Origin: Algoriphagus faecimaris
GTDB taxonomy: Bacteria; Bacteroidota; Bacteroidia; Cytophagales; Cyclobacteriaceae
Length of the DNA stretch: 48,681 nt
Direction of reading: 5' to 3'
NCBI RefSeq assembly: GCF_900101705.1
Contig: NZ_FNAC01000027.1
Coordinates: 14,096 to 62,776, forward strand
The notes under the pieces: model-generated
The model's input: the letters and a program-made list of their open reading frames with translations, nothing else
The model's database searches: none
Told to the model about the DNA's origin: nothing
In this document: positions 23,682 to 32,699 of the stretch, piece by piece
Numbering within the stretch: position 1 is the first letter of the stretch
Layout: the number at the start of each line of letters is the position of its first letter
Made by a program: the position numbers and the translations under genes

Positions 23682-23863
23682 CTAGGAGTAGTCAAATTTT
23701 GGTAGTTCCTAGTTGGGATTTGCAATCCCACCCTAATCTCCTTATCAATTTGCAATTGATGTATTTCTCTGATTTTTATCGAAAGATTCCAACACCTAAA
23801 CAGGAGTAAATTTTGTCTTTTGGCCTTGAACTAGCTTTTACTATGGCAAGAAAGGGAAAAATT
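23682..23863. repeat. Dispersed ~190-bp repeat, copy 2 (right flank of defence island)
   Basis: Same-orientation relative of 13438-13635, with several substitutions and about 16 nt of gaps. Its central hairpin is GGGATT-tgc-AATCCC instead of the longer one in copy 1. Both copies end at ATGGCAAGAAAGGGAAAAAT. Together they bracket the 10-kb defence island. Confidence 0.8.
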
Positions 23864-24433
23864 TGAATAAACCCAGCCCTACAAGCTGGCTTCCCGCAAT
23901 ATTGTGGGACAGGCTCTCCTAAAATTAGCCATTCAGGCTAACTTTTTAATGCTTGCCAGGTCCGTCAGGTAGGCAGCAACCCATGGAAAAATATCCAACG
24001 ATGTATGAAAAATGATAAATTTCGAAGTGTGGCAAGTGCCGTGAGTGGTGATCCGCCTGAGGCGGACTGGCTACTAAGGTCGGCATAGCTGCCCTTTTCA
24101 TTTATCCGGATTGCAAATCCTATGATAGGGGTTCGGGATTTCAAATCCCGAACAGCGAGAACAGCGAGATTTTGGGCAAAAAAAAACCACCGCAAGGGTG
24201 GTTGGAGAATTTGGGAATTGGCTTGAGAGTACTTGTTTTTTAAGCTTAGCTACTGGTTTTCGTCACTTCGAGTGGGGTACGAGTGAAGCAGTCTTGTCCT
24301 GATCTAAAGATTGCCTTCCCTACGGGAGGCAGGCCTGCCTTACGGTAGGCAGGCTTCTGGAAGACAAGGCTTATTAGATTAAATAGGGTTTTTGTTCCTT
24401 CCCTCCCGCCACTGCGGGCAGGCGCGATGACGG
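23864..24433. repeat. Intergenic hairpin tokens, no gene
   Basis: The tokens are TCCGCC-tga-GGCGGA (24051-24065), GTTCGGGAT with ATCCCGAAC (24131-24153) preceded by TCCGGATTGCAAATCCTA, and two GCCTxCC/GGxAGGC hairpins at about 24312-24357. The second token also occurs in the 490-bp repeats (146-205 and 700-759), more than 23 kb away. No coding frame with protein-like content is seen. Confidence 0.6.
24178..24203 (-). terminator. Rho-independent terminator downstream of the polysaccharide/TA region
   Basis: AACCACC (24185-24191) and GGTGGTT (24197-24203) form a 7-bp stem, with a plus-strand A-run at 24178-24186 that becomes a U-run for minus-strand transcripts. It would stop leftward transcription leaving the Wzi fragment and TA module. 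Confidence 0.7.
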
Positions 24434-24628
24434 TCATTTCTTATTCCAGAAATAAATCAGCGAGGCCTGCCCCATCACACTCGTCAGGTTCTTCCCCTTC
24501 GGAAAGTCAGGCGTGCTGGACGGATCCAGCTGCCACTGATAGTTGCGGGCATGGATGAGCTGAAGCTTGGAACTCAATAAGAGATTCTTAAACTGTTTTT
24601 CGTAGAGGAAGCCTAAGGAAAAAGTCAA
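24434..24628 (-). pseudogene. 3' fragment of a second Wzi-like gene
   Basis: The 64 codons encode SLGFLYEKQFKNLLLSSKLQ, then LIHARNYQWQLDPSSTPDFP, which matches the last ~64 residues of the intact Wzi-like gene at 25765 with only a few changes (DPSSTPDFPKG versus DPTSTPDFPKG). Nucleotide differences are frequent, so this is not a fresh duplication. Upstream the match stops within a few codons, after an apparent extra T in a T-run. The rest of the paralogue is gone and a toxin-antitoxin pair lies in its place. Confidence 0.8.
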
Positions 24629-24664
24629 TCTGGATTATTGTCTGAAAACCGACAACAATAAAAG

Positions 24665-24988
24665 CTATAGTAATTCCAGAAGATTATTGATAGCCGAATC
24701 CGAAATATTCGACTGCTCGGATTTATCGTAAATTGAAAGCAAGTGTACTTCCTCCCTTATTACTCTTACGTGTGTAATCACTCGACTTCCACCACTTTTT
24801 CCTTTTCCTTTACTTTTTATTGCCATTCGGATTTTATAGCAATTTTTTAAAAGAGGAGTTCCAAGTTTTGGATTATCCTGTAATTGCTCAACAAGGGCAG
24901 AAATATCACTTTTTACCGAGGGATACTTTTTGAAAAGTTTCTTTAAGTCCTTCTCAAATTGGGAGGTTGGTATAACTTTATAGCTCAT
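24665..24988 (-). CDS. RelE/ParE-type toxin
   Basis: A 107-residue protein with the RelE/ParE superfamily pattern: the start YKVIPTSQFEKDLKKLFKKY, a middle helix SALVEQLQDNPKLGTPLLKN, CYKIRMAIKSKGKGKSGGSR with basic residues, and the strand VHLLSIYDKSEQSNIS. Such proteins cleave mRNA at the ribosome or poison gyrase. I cannot tell which here. It overlaps the antitoxin gene by 11 nt. Confidence 0.8.
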   Translation of the reverse strand: MSYKVIPTSQFEKDLKKLFKKYPSVKSDISALVEQLQDNPKLGTPLLKNCYKIRMAIKSKGKGKSGGSRVITHVRVIREEVHLLSIYDKSEQSNISDSAINNLLELL

Positions 24989-25202
24989 CGAGTAATTCCT
25001 CGATTGTTTTAGGTTTTATTTTCCCTTTTTCAATCGCGATAGATTCTTTGTACCCTTTTGCTATACTCTCCAGAATACGCTTATCTTCAAGCTTATCCGA
25101 AAAATCAGAAAGACCAACAAACTTCATTTTCATTGCCTTTGCAAAGGCCTTTAAAGCAGTCAGCTGCTCTTCATTTTCAAATTCTATTGATGCAACTTTC
25201 AT
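24978..25202 (-). CDS. Antitoxin of the RelE/ParE-type pair
   Basis: A 74-residue protein directly upstream of, and overlapping, the toxin gene, which is the usual order. It has an N-terminal strand/helix (MKVASIEFENEEQLTALKAF) and a charged C-terminal tail (IEKGKIKPKTIEELLDEL) that would wrap the toxin. No classic DNA-binding fold is evident, so autoregulation may use the complex. The pair lies between a Wzi-gene fragment and the intact Wzi gene, so it probably arrived by insertion. Confidence 0.75.
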   Translation of the reverse strand: MKVASIEFENEEQLTALKAFAKAMKMKFVGLSDFSDKLEDKRILESIAKGYKESIAIEKGKIKPKTIEELLDEL

Positions 25203-25272
25203 AGGTCAAATATACGAATTCTAGAATAATCCCGTCTAAAATAAGACGAACACAACAAATACAAAAAGTAAA

Positions 25273-25750
25273 AACCACCAAGAGCACAACGAATGAAACC
25301 ACTAAGAGCACGAAGTTCACAAAGCTTAGTTCTTAGTGCCCTTAGCGTCCTTGGTGGTTAAATAATCCTTTCCCGATGCTCGGAACAAGATGTGGTTCAA
25401 AAAAAAAAACCACGAAGGGCACGAAGTTCACAAAGCTTCTTTAAAAAAACTCCTTAGTGCCCTTTGTGTCCTTAGTGGTTCATCTTCTTCGTGCCCTTTC
25501 CCGATACTCGGGACAAGATGTGTCTTTAGTGACTCAAAAAAAGAAAACCACAAAGAGCACAAAGTTCACAAAGCTTAGTTCTTAGTGCCCTTGGTGTCCT
25601 TTCCCGATGCTCGGGACAAGTTGTGGTTCAAAAACCCTTTCCAGATGCTCGGTACAAGATGTGTCTTTAGTGGCTAAAAAAAGAAAACCACGAAGAGCAC
25701 GAAGTTCACAAAGCTTATTTCTTAGTGTCCTTAGTGTCCTTAGTGGTTAA
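25273..25750. repeat. Four hairpin units of an AACCACGAAGAGCAC-type repeat
   Basis: Units at 25273-25360, 25408-25480, 25546-25629 and 25686-25750. Each has a left arm like AACCACGAAGAGCACGAAG followed by TTCACAAAGCTT and an inverted right arm like CTTAGTGTCCTTAGTGGTT. Between and within units a token TTTCCCGATGCTCGGGACAA appears at about 25369, 25497, 25600 and 25637. The same token recurs near 46008 and 46201. No gene is present. Confidence 0.85.
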
Positions 25751-25764
25751 AAACTCCTCTGTGG

Positions 25765-27468
25765 TTAATTGTCTTTATTCCAGAAATACACCGCACTCAC
25801 CTGCCCCATTACGCTCGTCAGGTTTTTACCCTTGGGGAAGTCGGGGGTACTGGTAGGATCCAACTGCCACTGATAGTTGCGGGCATGGATGAGCTGCAGC
25901 TTGGAACTCAGCAACAAATTCCCAAACTGCTTGTCGTAGAGGAAACCGAGAGAGAGGTCGATCCAGGGTTTGCGCTCGGTGAATTGAAGCAAGGCTTTGT
26001 AATAGAAATCCACATTGTTATCCAAGCGCTCGAAAAACAGCCCAGTCTTATTCATTCCATTAATCTTGCTTATTTCAAAAGTTTGGATATTCGAGCCTGT
26101 TCCAATACCCACCCCTGTAGGTTGTCCATGGTGTGTAAGGCCTCCTATCGAACCATTCATATGCCAAGAAGCTCCGCCAGTTAGCCCAGGATATCTAATG
26201 TAACGATTGACCGATTCTTGCTGATGTGTAATTTCTCCCCTTATTAATAGATCCGAATCTAATCCTTCAATGCGAATTAGCTTATTAAAGCCAAAAATAT
26301 AAGCCCTTGCATGCTCAGGGCTAATTATAAACTCCCTCCAATTTAAGGCATGATCCCTCCTTCCAAATTCGAAATACAATTCAAATCTCGACGGCTGATG
26401 GATATACCGGCCAAAAATCGTAATAAGTTGACTTCTTCCTTTATCCGATTCTCCGATCAAATCCGACCCAACGGACTGTTTGGTGACACCCCAAAAAACA
26501 GGTAAAATATCAATAAAGCCTGATCCAATAGAATCCGTAAAGGTCTGCACAGTTCTATTTGCCCCGAAATAAAAACCCTTAATCCACTTTGGATTGTAGC
26601 TCACCGTCAAGCCGTTTACATAGCGGTTCTTTTCTCTTGGTGTTCTAAAATAAAGAGCATTGAGGGAATCTGATTGCGTGGGTTCTCGTCTAGTGGTATT
26701 TAAAATGCCTGAGAATAAGTGCACCTCAAAGTTCCCCAAAAAGGTTTTCGCTGGCCTTCGTGTTCCTATGGAAGCCATGGGAAATCCCGGTGTATTATTG
26801 GAAAAAGTCAAGGCATTAAATTGCCCTGGACCAATCCATAAGTTTTGATTGGCTACAGCTAGTTCAAAAGCACCGAAACCGTAGGAGATTCGTGATTGGC
26901 CAAGACTAACTTGGCTATAGCTATTCGAACCAAAACGCTCTGGATTGTCTCCAAAATTCCAATATAAAAATCGGTTTCGATCCCATGAGCTATTACCTAA
27001 ACCCTGAAATCCATTAAACGCTGCATTTTGTGCATACACCAAGTCTGGATAGTATGTAATACCTAATTCCCTCCATTGATAGTGAACCCCTCCAGCCAAA
27101 TACAGCTGAGCACCAGGAGTAGGAATCATTCCGTAATCCCCAAAGCCATAAGTCCTTTTTGTATTTACTCTAAATGTGCTTAAAGTAGGTAAAATGGTGA
27201 ACTCCATTTTGTTCTTCCTTACTTTTAGGGACTCCTTTGGCAAGGAATCAGAAAAGGTTAAAGTGGGCCTAATAAATAAGGAAGGACCTATAGAATCAGA
27301 AAATAGCTGATTTATCCGGGCCCGCTCCTCCAAAACAGGAAATCCCGCCGGAATAACCTGTGCGGGAGCGACTTGAAAACAAAAGAACAGTAATACTAAT
27401 AGAAATCCTCTCAAAACAACCCTGGTAAAAATTCTAATAATTTTTGGAAATATCGGGAATACAGCCAA
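25765..27468 (-). CDS. Wzi-like capsule-assembly outer-membrane protein
   Basis: Up to 567 residues. After a signal peptide ending in APAQ the chain is beta-barrel-like: alternating strands with many aromatic residues, e.g. YGFGAFELAVANQNLWIGPG and GNFEVHLFSGILN, ending in VYFWNKDN. This fits Wzi-like surface-polysaccharide attachment or assembly proteins of Bacteroidota. The ATG start at 27468 overlaps the upstream glycosyltransferase by 58 nt. A TTG at 27414 overlapping that gene's TGA would give a compact 19-residue signal peptide (RGFLLVLLFFCFQVAPAQ) and may be the true start. It is the last gene of the polysaccharide cluster. Confidence 0.75.
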   Translation of the reverse strand: MAVFPIFPKIIRIFTRVVLRGFLLVLLFFCFQVAPAQVIPAGFPVLEERARINQLFSDSIGPSLFIRPTLTFSDSLPKESLKVRKNKMEFTILPTLSTFRVNTKRTYGFGDYGMIPTPGAQLYLAGGVHYQWRELGITYYPDLVYAQNAAFNGFQGLGNSSWDRNRFLYWNFGDNPERFGSNSYSQVSLGQSRISYGFGAFELAVANQNLWIGPGQFNALTFSNNTPGFPMASIGTRRPAKTFLGNFEVHLFSGILNTTRREPTQSDSLNALYFRTPREKNRYVNGLTVSYNPKWIKGFYFGANRTVQTFTDSIGSGFIDILPVFWGVTKQSVGSDLIGESDKGRSQLITIFGRYIHQPSRFELYFEFGRRDHALNWREFIISPEHARAYIFGFNKLIRIEGLDSDLLIRGEITHQQESVNRYIRYPGLTGGASWHMNGSIGGLTHHGQPTGVGIGTGSNIQTFEISKINGMNKTGLFFERLDNNVDFYYKALLQFTERKPWIDLSLGFLYDKQFGNLLLSSKLQLIHARNYQWQLDPTSTPDFPKGKNLTSVMGQVSAVYFWNKDN

Positions 27469-28166
27469 AAATAATTGGTATCCAGTCCATTTTCTTTACA
27501 AGCCCGCAAATCCTCCTGATTGATAATGACATTACTTTTCCAGGACTTCGTACTCAAGCCTCCGGTACGCATCTTCATCAAATCTATAGGCAAATAAAAA
27601 TAGCTTAATTTTTCTCGATAAAGGAAGCGTACCAAGAGCTCAAAATCTGCGGCAATCTTATAATCCGTTCGGTAGTAGCCATACTTTTCAAAATTCTTTC
27701 GATAGGTGAAAAAGGTAGGATGTGCTGGCATTCTTCCTATCTTAAAGGATTCTAGGCTAAAACTTTGAGAGGAATAATAGCGAACCGTCCTTTCTAAATT
27801 ATCAGGGCGAACAAAACGTACATCTGCATAAACAGAAGCTACCCTAAATTCCTGAAAAGCATTGACCACTTGAGAAATAGCATCCGATCGATGGTAAAAA
27901 TCATCGGAGTTAATAATTCCCACAACATCTCCAGATGCCATTTGAATGCCCTTATTCATGGCATCATAAAGCCCCTTATCCGGTTCAGATAGCCATTTGG
28001 AAACCGTATCATTATAAGAACGAATTATATCCTGAGTTCCATCTTTAGAATTGCCATCTACAACGATGTATTCTATATTCGGATAATCCTGGGAAGCCAC
28101 ACTCTCAATGGTATCTTTAAGAGTAGCTGCAGAGTTATAGGTAACTGTTATTAAGGATACTTTCAA
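27411..28166 (-). CDS. Glycosyltransferase family 2
   Basis: A 251-residue GT-A-fold enzyme. The N-terminus is MKVSLITVTYNSAATLKDTI, then EYIVVDGNSKDGTQ, and GLYDAMNKGIQMASGDVVGI followed by NSDD, the nucleotide-sugar/metal site. It resembles WcaA/WcaE-type transferases of exopolysaccharide loci. No transmembrane segment is seen. It follows the carbamoyltransferase gene by 2 bp and runs into the Wzi-like gene. Confidence 0.85.
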   Translation of the reverse strand: MKVSLITVTYNSAATLKDTIESVASQDYPNIEYIVVDGNSKDGTQDIIRSYNDTVSKWLSEPDKGLYDAMNKGIQMASGDVVGIINSDDFYHRSDAISQVVNAFQEFRVASVYADVRFVRPDNLERTVRYYSSQSFSLESFKIGRMPAHPTFFTYRKNFEKYGYYRTDYKIAADFELLVRFLYREKLSYFYLPIDLMKMRTGGLSTKSWKSNVIINQEDLRACKENGLDTNYFWLYSRYFQKLLEFLPGLF

Positions 28167-28168
28167 GA

Positions 28169-29890
28169 TTATTCCAGGGGAGTTTTTGAAAGAATGTAAT
28201 TACCAAGAACAAGAATATCCAAATCAGTTCTCAAAAAGCAATCAATAGCTTCCTCAGGAATATTTACCACCGGTTCATTTTCATTAAAGGAAGTATTTAT
28301 CAAAATTGGGATTCCTGTAAGCTTATGGAATTCAGAAATTAAGCGATGGTACCGAGGCCTAAGCTCTATTTTTACCGATTGCAGTCTACCTGATCCATCT
28401 ACATGAGTAACAGCTGGTATCAATTGCCTTTTTTCCTCTTTGATCGATAACACTCGCTCCATAAATGGAGTGAACTGATATTCATGAAAGTATTCTGGGC
28501 CAAACTCTTCTAAAATGGATGGGGCAAAGGGCCTAAAAGATTCTCTCTTCTTTATTTTTTCATTCAACAGAGATTGGGCTCTGGGATTACGGGGATCAGC
28601 CAGAATTGATCTACTCCCCAAAGCTCTAGGACCGAATTCTGCACTTCCATCAAAAAATCCAACAACATTACTTTCTGAAATCTTTTTCGCAACAAATGAA
28701 AACAATTCTTTATCCTCAAGAAAAGTAAATTCGAGTTCCATTCGGATCAAAACCTCTCTTATCTGCTCATTCGAAAATGAAATACCCAAATTTGCATTGT
28801 AAAGAGGAGCAATCCTTTGATTTTTTTGATTTTGGAAAAATTCAAATTGAGCAGCTCCCATTGCAATTCCTGCATCATGACCTGCACTTGGAATGTATAA
28901 TTCTTCAAAAGATGTATTTTGGATTAATTTCCCATTTGCCACGGAGTTTTGTGCTACTCCTCCAGCAATAGCCACATTTTTATAACCTGTCAGCTTATAA
29001 GCTCTTTCAACAATTCCAAATATTAGATCTTCAGTATGACGTTGTAGACTTGCCGCAATGTCTTGATGTCGTCCTTCGATAGGCTCCCCTTTTTTTCTAG
29101 ATTTTCCAAACGACTCCTCAAACTTTTCTCTTTTAAAAAGCTGACTAACTTGAGGCATTTTATTTTCATAGGAAATAATACCTCCGTCTAGGTCAAAAAA
29201 AGATTCATCCCATTCGAGAATATTTTCCTTACCTAACCAGATTAACTTTCGAAGTTCATTTAAATATCTAGGTTCACCGTACGGAGAAAGTCCCATTACC
29301 TTGTATTCATCTCCGTAATATGGAAAACCCAAAAACTGTGTAAAAGCTGTATAAAACAAACCTATACTAACTGGGAAGTCTTGAGATTCTAATACTTCAA
29401 TCTTATTTCCAAGCCCTTTACCGATCATTACAGTAGAAAAATCACCTGAACCATCAATAGATATAACAGCCGCTTCATGAAATGGACTTGAAAAGAAAGC
29501 TGATGCCAAATGCGCTCGGTGGTGCTCAACATATCGAATAGATGGACAATACCCAAAATGTTTTTTAATCTCTTCTTGAATATTCCCTAAGTCATTTCTA
29601 TTAGAAAATCGTTGCTGAAACATCCCTAAGGCTGATTTAGGCCTTTTTAGTAGATACGCTAACTTATTTCCAAATTTAGCTTTAGGATCCCTCCCGATAC
29701 AAATGGCTTCGACTTGGTCTATTGAAATGCCTTCCGCTTTTAAACAAAATTCAATTGAGCGTAAAGGAAGTCCAGCCCAATGCTTGATGCGCTCAAATCT
29801 CTCTTCTTCCGTTGCAAAAATAACATGACCATTTTTTACTAAAGCTGCGGAGCTGTCAGCGTGAAATGCATTAATTCCAATTATGTACAT
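28169..29890 (-). CDS. NodU-family carbamoyltransferase
   Basis: A 573-residue protein. The N-terminal domain has IGINAFHADSSAALVKNG and the metal-binding HHRAHLASAFFSSPF. The middle has AVISIDGSGDFSTVM and KNVAIAGGVAQNSVANGKL. The C-terminal carbamoyltransferase domain has EFGPRALGSRSILADPRN and PILINTSFNENEPVV. Family members transfer carbamoyl phosphate to a hydroxyl, as in NodU on Nod factors and in antibiotic tailoring. Here a carbamoylated sugar in the surface polysaccharide is likely. An AT-rich 109-bp gap precedes it and may hold a promoter. Confidence 0.9.
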   Translation of the reverse strand: MYIIGINAFHADSSAALVKNGHVIFATEEERFERIKHWAGLPLRSIEFCLKAEGISIDQVEAICIGRDPKAKFGNKLAYLLKRPKSALGMFQQRFSNRNDLGNIQEEIKKHFGYCPSIRYVEHHRAHLASAFFSSPFHEAAVISIDGSGDFSTVMIGKGLGNKIEVLESQDFPVSIGLFYTAFTQFLGFPYYGDEYKVMGLSPYGEPRYLNELRKLIWLGKENILEWDESFFDLDGGIISYENKMPQVSQLFKREKFEESFGKSRKKGEPIEGRHQDIAASLQRHTEDLIFGIVERAYKLTGYKNVAIAGGVAQNSVANGKLIQNTSFEELYIPSAGHDAGIAMGAAQFEFFQNQKNQRIAPLYNANLGISFSNEQIREVLIRMELEFTFLEDKELFSFVAKKISESNVVGFFDGSAEFGPRALGSRSILADPRNPRAQSLLNEKIKKRESFRPFAPSILEEFGPEYFHEYQFTPFMERVLSIKEEKRQLIPAVTHVDGSGRLQSVKIELRPRYHRLISEFHKLTGIPILINTSFNENEPVVNIPEEAIDCFLRTDLDILVLGNYILSKTPLE

Positions 29891-29999
29891 TGTATTTAAT
29901 AAATTATATGTTAACCTTGAGAAACATACACTTGCATAATATAGAGGTTATATAATCACCTTTAAGAATGATCATTTATGCTATTTATTTGTTATTCAA

Positions 30000-30905
30000 T
30001 TAATGCAAAGGCTTCCCTAGATAGTTCTCAATTTCTTGAACCAGTGGCTTGCCTGAAAACTTGGCCCGCCTCTTAATGTCATACACCTTGGCATCAACTA
30101 AAAAGCGGTACCAAAATCCTTGCAAAAAGTGCCAAATAAGCCCTTTTGTGCCATCCAAAAAACCCAATTTGATGAAATAGCGATAGAGGAAGTAGATGAA
30201 TGGGCGGGTAAATAAAGGGAGATTGGCGTATTTGATTTTGAGCCAGCGCTTACGTTGTTCTTGTGAGCCAAAAAGGGCTGGGTTTACCTCGTCGTACTCC
30301 AAAAAGTTATAGCGTATGTTGAGCAAGTCAACCAATTCACGAGTAGCATAGTGGTTATGCTTGGTAGTCCACCAAGTAAGGTCGTTTAAATTATCATCCA
30401 CTAGATCATGCTCAAAAAAAACGGGCGTATCCGTGGTTACTTTAATATGTTCATCCATCCACCTTTTTTCGCAAAAACCTTTTTCGTGATGCCAAATACG
30501 AAGTAACCATGTGGGATAATACCCACCTCTTTTAATCCATTTACCCATAAAATGTACCCGCCGCTTTACATAAACTGCAGTTTCTTCCGGCAACATTGCG
30601 GGGAGTTTGATAAGGATTTCTTTTTGCAATTCGGGAGTTGCGTACTCGTCTGCATCCATGCGCATAACCCATTGGGTAGTAATGGGACAGTTTTCCAACC
30701 CCCAATTGAACTGCTCAGCATAGTTGACCCAGGGGTTTTGGAAAACTTCAGCACCTAAAGATCGGGCTATTTCGAGAGTATCATCAGAAGAGTAACTATC
30801 GACAATGAAAACGGCTTTGGCGAAGGGCTGCACGCTTTGAATACAGCGGCGTAGGTGCAAGGTTTCATTATGGGTGAGAATGAGAACTGAGAGGTCGGGT
30901 TTCAT
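30000..30905 (-). CDS. Glycosyltransferase family 2, WaaE/KdtX-like
   Basis: A 301-residue enzyme opening with LSVLILTHNETLHLRRCI, IVDSYSSDDTLEIA and VMRMDADEYATPEL (DxD motif). The second half (WIKRGGYYPTWLLRIWHHEK, then DLTWWTTKHNHYATRE) is typical of GT2 enzymes related to the WaaE/KdtX lipopolysaccharide-core type. It overlaps the upstream methyltransferase gene by 4 nt. Base composition is richer in G+C than the neighbouring genes. Confidence 0.85.
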   Translation of the reverse strand: MKPDLSVLILTHNETLHLRRCIQSVQPFAKAVFIVDSYSSDDTLEIARSLGAEVFQNPWVNYAEQFNWGLENCPITTQWVMRMDADEYATPELQKEILIKLPAMLPEETAVYVKRRVHFMGKWIKRGGYYPTWLLRIWHHEKGFCEKRWMDEHIKVTTDTPVFFEHDLVDDNLNDLTWWTTKHNHYATRELVDLLNIRYNFLEYDEVNPALFGSQEQRKRWLKIKYANLPLFTRPFIYFLYRYFIKLGFLDGTKGLIWHFLQGFWYRFLVDAKVYDIKRRAKFSGKPLVQEIENYLGKPLH

Positions 30906-31522
30906 AGCCGCGCTTTAATGAACATGGACTTCCAAAGGTAAGGCAAGCGCCCGCTCCCCTCGAACTGCACCACTTTGAACCCTTGTTCCTCTACCAAAGC
31001 AGAAAGCGTTTTACACGACCAAAATTTGATGTGCCCGCCATCCCAGAGGGGGTTCAGGTGCAAATCCCATTTATCTAAAACGGAGAGCATCAAATTTTTA
31101 AGATAGCCATTGTAAGGTGTGGAGATGATCAACTCCCCGCCCCCGTTTTTGGCAAGTACGTCTTTACAGAACTTGATATAGCCCCTTGGATCGTAAAGGT
31201 GTTCTACTACTTCCGTAGAAATGATGGTATCGAACGTAAGGTGTTGCAGTCCTTCGGGCAAAGTATCTTTGGTAAGGTCTTGCAGAAAGAAGCGCTCTGG
31301 ATGGTGCTTTTGTGCGATGGCGATTCCCTGTGGGGAAGCATCGGAACCATATATTTCAAACCCTTTGGCCATAAGAGCCCTTGCAATGGCCCCATCTCCA
31401 CATCCTACGTCGAGTATGGTTTTGTTTTTTCCGCTATTTAGCAGCTTGAGTAGGGATGGGATTAAGTAGCCATGGGAACAAATTTCACCTCCGCTAAAAC
31501 CGTATTCTTTATATGTTGCCAT
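30902..31522 (-). CDS. Class I SAM-dependent methyltransferase
   Basis: A 206-residue protein with SAM motif I KTILDVGCGDGAIARAL, the acidic loop EIYGSDASPQGI and motif IV-like FDTIISTEVVEHLYDPRG. This is the Methyltransf_11/23 type. Its location within the cluster suggests sugar or lipid-linked glycan methylation. It is adjacent (no gap) to the upstream glycosyltransferase and overlaps the downstream one by 4 nt, so it is tightly coupled. Confidence 0.88.
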   Translation of the reverse strand: MATYKEYGFSGGEICSHGYLIPSLLKLLNSGKNKTILDVGCGDGAIARALMAKGFEIYGSDASPQGIAIAQKHHPERFFLQDLTKDTLPEGLQHLTFDTIISTEVVEHLYDPRGYIKFCKDVLAKNGGGELIISTPYNGYLKNLMLSVLDKWDLHLNPLWDGGHIKFWSCKTLSALVEEQGFKVVQFEGSGRLPYLWKSMFIKARL

Positions 31523-32683
31523 TCAAGACATTTTAAATTGGTGATAGGCTTTTAAGTATTTTTCCGTAAGCTTTGCAGAGGAAAATTGCTGACATACTAT
31601 TTTTTGGGCATTTGAGGCAATAGATAACCTTTTTGTGTTTTGCTTTTTAGATGCAATAATAGCATTCGCTAAACTTTCTGGGGTATGATCAGCTACCCAA
31701 CCTAATTGATGATCTTTTACAAAACTACTCAAACCAACCCCTTTGGTAACAACAGTGGGCAATCCATTAGTCCAAGCCTCGACGAGTACCATACCAAAGT
31801 TTTCGGTATAGGAGGGTAATACCAATATATCAGATTGTTGATATGCTTCGATTTTTTCTTTTCCTTGCAGAAAACCTTTCCAATAGAGGTATGAAGCAAT
31901 GCCTACATTATTTGCCTGTTTTTTAAGTTCATTTTCATAGTCTTCTTCGCCTCCACCAACCAAAATTAGTTTGAAAGGAAACTCTAGCTTCGCCAACGCA
32001 TTAAATAGTAATTCTATTCCTTTTACGGGATGCAACCTGCCTACAAAAAGAATTTGAAAGGGATTATGTTCTTGATTTCGAGCAAAAGATACAGGCTTCT
32101 CGAGCATAGCCTCCATTTCATAAGGCAGATAATTAGGTAGTACAAAACCGTTCCAATTCGGCAACAATTCTTTGCATTCTTCCCATTCCTTATGAGTGGT
32201 TGCATGTAAATACGTATTTCTCAATATATGTTTTCCTAAAAATACATGTAGCCACTTTTTTACACTGCTTTTACTCTTTTTAAAAGAGTAGACAGATAAT
32301 GCACCTCTAGGGGACAAAATGGGTTTAACCCCTCTGAATATGCAAATTAAAGCACTTAAAACAGAGACTAAATTCCACCAAGAGTGAATATGCACAATAT
32401 CAAACTGTTTTACAGAACGCCAGAGAGCACAAAGCAAGGCAGGAGAAAAATGGCTATGCCCCTTTGTGATCCTTTTAAAATAGTAAACAGAGACACCATC
32501 TACATCTTGAGTAAGATTAACTGGGACATCTAGTTCCTCTTCTCCATTTGCGGTAGTTGTATATACCGTTACTTTATTAATTATAGAGATGGATTCACAA
32601 AGGCGACTAACTGATACGACTGGCCCACCGTAAATAAATGCTGGCTTATAGGATGCTACCAAATGCAAAATGGATAAAGACAT
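31523..32683 (-). CDS. Glycosyltransferase family 4
   Basis: A 386-residue GT-B enzyme. The N-terminal acceptor domain has ASYKPAFIYGGPVVSVSRLC. The C-terminal nucleotide domain has FQILFVGRLHPVKGIELLFN, then KLILVGGG, and the ExxE-type motif LVLPSYTENFGMVLVEAWTN. It probably adds one sugar to the repeat unit in the cytoplasm. It lies 16 bp after the Wzy-type gene. Confidence 0.9.
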   Translation of the reverse strand: MSLSILHLVASYKPAFIYGGPVVSVSRLCESISIINKVTVYTTTANGEEELDVPVNLTQDVDGVSVYYFKRITKGHSHFSPALLCALWRSVKQFDIVHIHSWWNLVSVLSALICIFRGVKPILSPRGALSVYSFKKSKSSVKKWLHVFLGKHILRNTYLHATTHKEWEECKELLPNWNGFVLPNYLPYEMEAMLEKPVSFARNQEHNPFQILFVGRLHPVKGIELLFNALAKLEFPFKLILVGGGEEDYENELKKQANNVGIASYLYWKGFLQGKEKIEAYQQSDILVLPSYTENFGMVLVEAWTNGLPTVVTKGVGLSSFVKDHQLGWVADHTPESLANAIIASKKQNTKRLSIASNAQKIVCQQFSSAKLTEKYLKAYHQFKMS

Positions 32684-32699
32684 TTACAAAAATCTTATA

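Noticed and set aside
25273..25750. CRISPR array or tRNA cluster for the hairpin units
   Set aside because: Units are inverted-repeat hairpins of varying length without constant direct repeats, and no tRNA cloverleaf is seen.
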